Source of the DNA: Candidatus Thalassospirochaeta sargassi
GTDB lineage: Bacteria > Spirochaetota > Spirochaetia > UBA9216
Length of the DNA stretch: 49,594 nt
Assembly (NCBI GenBank): GCA_028532855.1
Contig: JAQQAL010000052.1
Location: forward strand, 1 to 49,594
Direction of reading: 5' to 3'
Positions 47,057 to 49,594 of this stretch are shown one piece after another; position 1 is the stretch's first letter; every line of letters begins with the position of its first letter. The notes under the pieces were generated by a model. It made no database searches, was not told where the DNA came from, and saw only the letters and a program-made list of their open reading frames with translations. The translations under genes and the position numbers were made by a program.

Positions 47057-47532
47057 TGCTGGCGATCATCGGTTACCCCGCGTTTCTCATTTCTGTGCTG
47101 GCCGGACTGGTTCTGAGCATTTCCCTGTTCCCCGTGGGCTGGTTCGAGTTTCGTCCGGAATGGATGGGGCTGGTGGTGTTCTACTGGACTTTCCGTGCTC
47201 CCGAACATTTCGGAATTCTTCTGGCCTGGTGTCTGGGTCTGCTGCTGGATGTTCTGGAGTCTGCACCCCTGGGTGTGAACGCCATGGCGATGGGTGTAGT
47301 GGCCTTTCTGGTGCTTACCATTCATCACCGCCTGCGTATGTATCCCCTGCCGCAGCAAAGCCTGATCGTATTCCTGCTTCTGGGGATCAGCCAGATGCTG
47401 GTGCACTTCATCAAGCAGCTTCTGGGCGGAGAAAACGCCGGTTTCAGCTATCTCTGGCCGGCTCTGACCAGCGCCCTGATCTGGCCTTTCTTTTGCGTCC
47501 TGCTGGACAATATCAACCGTAAACTGGGGTAG
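47056..47532 (+). CDS. mreD: Rod-shape determining protein MreD
   Basis: A 158-residue inner-membrane protein with five or so hydrophobic helices, such as [18 protein letters not shown]. It has the typical segments [46 protein letters not shown] and [14 protein letters not shown]. It starts within the mreC stop (TGATG) and belongs to the same operon as mreBC. Confidence 0.93.
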
Positions 47533-47537
47533 TTGCC

Positions 47538-48140
47538 ATGGTGTCAGTGGTTCTTGCATCGGCATCCCCCCGGCGGGCCGAGCTGCTCAGGCAGATTGGC
47601 CTGGACTTTCAGGTACAACCCGCCAATATCGATGAAACGCCCGCGCCCGGTGAGTCGGCCGGTGTCTATGTGGAGCGCCTGGCCCGGGAAAAGGCTCTGG
47701 CGGTTGCCCGCGGGACACCCTCGGCCCTGGTTCTGGGTTCCGATACCTCGGTGGTTCTTGATGGCCGGATTCTCGGGAAACCTGTGGATACGGGGGAGGC
47801 CGGGGATATGCTCCGGCAGCTGTCCGGCAACTGCCACCAGGTGATGACAGCTGTGGCTCTGGCCCGGGGGGATCAGTGTGAATCCCGTCTGGTGATCACC
47901 GATGTGTGCTTTCGCCAACTCTCTGATGAGGAAATTCGGGCCTATATTGTCAGTGGAGAGCCTATGGACAAGGCTGGCAGCTATGGAATTCAGGGCCTTG
48001 GTGGTATTTTTGTAGAGAATCTGAAAGGCAGCTACAGCGCCGTAGTCGGGCTGCCATTGCTGGAAACCGCGAGCCTGCTGGCGGACGCAGGATACCCGGT
48101 CTGGGAAAACTGGCCGGACGGTCTGGAGAACCGATTATGA
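47538..48140 (+). CDS. maf: Maf-family nucleotide pyrophosphatase (YhdE-type)
   Basis: A 200-residue house-cleaning enzyme that hydrolyses dTTP/UTP or modified nucleotides. The signature [22 protein letters not shown] is at residues 4-25, followed by [19 protein letters not shown] and the [32 protein letters not shown] block. It lies between mreD and rng, as in many gammaproteobacteria, and overlaps rng by 4 nt (ATGA). Confidence 0.95.
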   Translation: MVSVVLASASPRRAELLRQIGLDFQVQPANIDETPAPGESAGVYVERLAREKALAVARGTPSALVLGSDTSVVLDGRILGKPVDTGEAGDMLRQLSGNCHQVMTAVALARGDQCESRLVITDVCFRQLSDEEIRAYIVSGEPMDKAGSYGIQGLGGIFVENLKGSYSAVVGLPLLETASLLADAGYPVWENWPDGLENRL

Positions 48141-49594
48141 GTGAAGAGATCCTGATCAACGTGACGCCGGTGGAAACCCGTGTCGCTCTGGTTGAAAACG
48201 GCATGTTGCAGGAAGCCTACATCGAAAGGACCAGTCGCAAGGGCATTGTCGGAAACATCTATAAAGGCAAGGTGGTTCGGGTGCTTCCGGGTATGGAAGC
48301 CGCGTTTGTAGATATAGGCCTGGAACGGGCGGCATTTATTCATGCCTCCGATGTCATGCCTGGCCACTCCGGCGGTGACGACGGTGGTGAGGGTCCGAAA
48401 ACCGTTCCCGATATCCGTACCCTGCTGCGGGAAGGCCAGTCCCTGGTGGTCCAGGTGACCAAGGATCCCATAGGCACCAAGGGCGCCCGTCTGACCACCC
48501 AGCTGTCCATTCCATCCCGCTATCTGGTATTCATGCCGGGGGTCAGTCATGTGGGCATTTCCCAGCGCATAGAGGATGAGGGGGAACGGACCCGGCTCAA
48601 GACCCTGGTGGAGGAAGCCGCCTCAGAGGAAACCGAAGTCCAGGGAGGCTATATCATCCGGACGGCGGCAGAAGGCGCTGCGGCAGAAGAGATTCTCGCC
48701 GATATGACCTACCTGCAACGCCTTAGCCAGTCCGTTCAGGAGCGTATTGCCCGGGCTCAGGCCCCGTCGGTGGTGTATCAGGACCTGCCTCTGTTTATCC
48801 GCACCATCCGGGACCTGATCCGGCCCCAGACCGAAAAGGTGCGGATCGACAGCCGGGAGAGCTATCAGCGGGTGGTCGAGTTCGTTGAGGAATTCGTCAC
48901 CGAGTTTTCCAACAAGGTAGAGTATTACCCGGGTGAACGTCCCATTTTTGACCTCTACTCGGTGGAGGATGAAATCCAGAGAGCCCTGAGCCGGAAGGTC
49001 CAGCTCAAGTCCGGTGGCTATGTCATTATTGATCAGACCGAGGCCATGACCACCATTGATATCAATACCGGAGGTTTTGTCGGTCACAGGAACCTGGAAG
49101 AAACCATCTTCAAAACCAATCTTGAGGCAGCCCGGGCCATAGGCCGTCAGCTCCGGCTGCGCAATCTCGGTGGCATTATCATCATCGATTTCATCGACAT
49201 GGAAGACGTGGAGCACCAGCGCCAGGTGCACCGGATGCTGGAGAAAATGCTGGAGCGGGATCACGCCAAAACCAAGATTACCGGCGTCTCCGAGCTGGGG
49301 CTGGTGGAGATGACCCGCAAACGCACAACGGAAAGCCTGGGGCAGATCCTCTGCGAACCCTGTCCCGTATGCGACGGCCGCGGTTTTCTGAAAACCAGTG
49401 AAACCGTGTGTTATGAGATTTTCCGGGAAATTCTTCGGGTAAACCGGGCCTATGATGCGGAAAGCTATCTGGTCATGGCCTCCCAGAGTGTGGTGGATCG
49501 TCTGCTGGACGAAGAGTCGGACAATGTGGCTGATCTTGAGACTTTTATCAGCAAGACTATACGTTTCCAGGTGGAGCCTTTTTACAGTCAGGAA
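48137..49594 (+). CDS. rng: Ribonuclease G, 3' end beyond the window
   Basis: An endoribonuclease for 16S rRNA 5' maturation and mRNA decay. The first 486 residues are present: [22 protein letters not shown], the S1 domain [29 protein letters not shown], a 5'-sensor/RNase H-like region, the DNase I-like catalytic segment [28 protein letters not shown] with Asp residues (also IIIDFIDM), and the zinc-link CPVCDGRG. The frame is open at the right edge, close to the normal end. Confidence 0.96.
   Translation, partial: MSEEILINVTPVETRVALVENGMLQEAYIERTSRKGIVGNIYKGKVVRVLPGMEAAFVDIGLERAAFIHASDVMPGHSGGDDGGEGPKTVPDIRTLLREGQSLVVQVTKDPIGTKGARLTTQLSIPSRYLVFMPGVSHVGISQRIEDEGERTRLKTLVEEAASEETEVQGGYIIRTAAEGAAAEEILADMTYLQRLSQSVQERIARAQAPSVVYQDLPLFIRTIRDLIRPQTEKVRIDSRESYQRVVEFVEEFVTEFSNKVEYYPGERPIFDLYSVEDEIQRALSRKVQLKSGGYVIIDQTEAMTTIDINTGGFVGHRNLEETIFKTNLEAARAIGRQLRLRNLGGIIIIDFIDMEDVEHQRQVHRMLEKMLERDHAKTKITGVSELGLVEMTRKRTTESLGQILCEPCPVCDGRGFLKTSETVCYEIFREILRVNRAYDAESYLVMASQSVVDRLLDEESDNVADLETFISKTIRFQVEPFYSQE

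Overview
The window joins two different genomes. Positions 1 to about 45,270 are a moderate-GC chromosome segment from a fermentative, probably anaerobic bacterium. Signs of anaerobic life are a trimeric [FeFe] hydrogenase of the HydABC type, an ion-translocating V-type ATPase, and an Orp/Mrp-like iron-sulfur ATPase cluster. A spirochaete is my best guess, from the V-ATPase, the gene content and a tmRNA tag ending in DYALAA, but no marker here settles it. Positions from about 45,271 to the end are visibly GC-richer and carry mreB-mreC-mreD-maf-rng, the classical gammaproteobacterial (Marinobacter-like) order. The switch falls inside one open frame: 5' glyA (SHMT) runs in frame into mreB. I read this as a chimeric assembly join, not a natural fusion.

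Layout. 1-4.3 kb: purine genes guaB (5' end missing), purA, guaA, closed by a strong terminator. 4.3-6.6 kb: a HAD hydrolase divergent from a LOG-family gene and the redox chaperone hslO. 6.6-9.65 kb (minus strand): a DUF134 regulator, two MinD/Mrp-type ATPases with ferredoxin inserts, a NifX/Orp-like protein and a Gly-rich DUF5320-like protein, driven by a promoter embedded in a long palindrome. 9.7-10.9 kb: an iron-type alcohol dehydrogenase. 11.0-20.4 kb: a V-ATPase operon (H-C-I-K-F-E-A-B-D) extended by a universal stress protein and a PTS EIIA protein, convergent with an MscS channel gene. 21.6-27.7 kb: hydC, hydB, hydA and a CBS-pair protein; HydB carries a fused GltD-like flavoprotein. 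27.7-32.5 kb: a GNAT-GHKL ATPase fusion divergent from a small membrane protein, an ABM monooxygenase, a fusion of half a GDT1/UPF0016 transporter to a ferritin-like domain, and a secreted nuclease. 32.6-37.3 kb: two GT4 glycosyltransferases and a GH130 enzyme. 37.5-41.0 kb: tmRNA (ssrA), an AEC transporter, smpB and a PEGA/FGE-sulfatase protein. 41.0-45.3 kb: two signal peptidases, hemW and truncated glyA. 45.3 kb to the end: the foreign mre-maf-rng block, with rng cut by the window edge.

The left genome is tightly packed, with many 1-11 nt overlaps in operons and at convergent gene ends. A recurrent feature is promoters whose -10 box lies only 5-7 nt before the start codon with no Shine-Dalgarno sequence. 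This suggests widespread leaderless transcription, while genes inside operons often have good ribosome binding sites.

The observations most worth following are the leaderless promoter pattern, the transporter-ferritin fusion, the GNAT-GHKL fusion with its divergent membrane partner, the palindromic promoter of the Orp-like cluster, the V-ATPase operon with added Usp and EIIA genes, and the GT-GT-GH130 locus. The chimeric join must be resolved before anyone interprets the glyA/mreB product.
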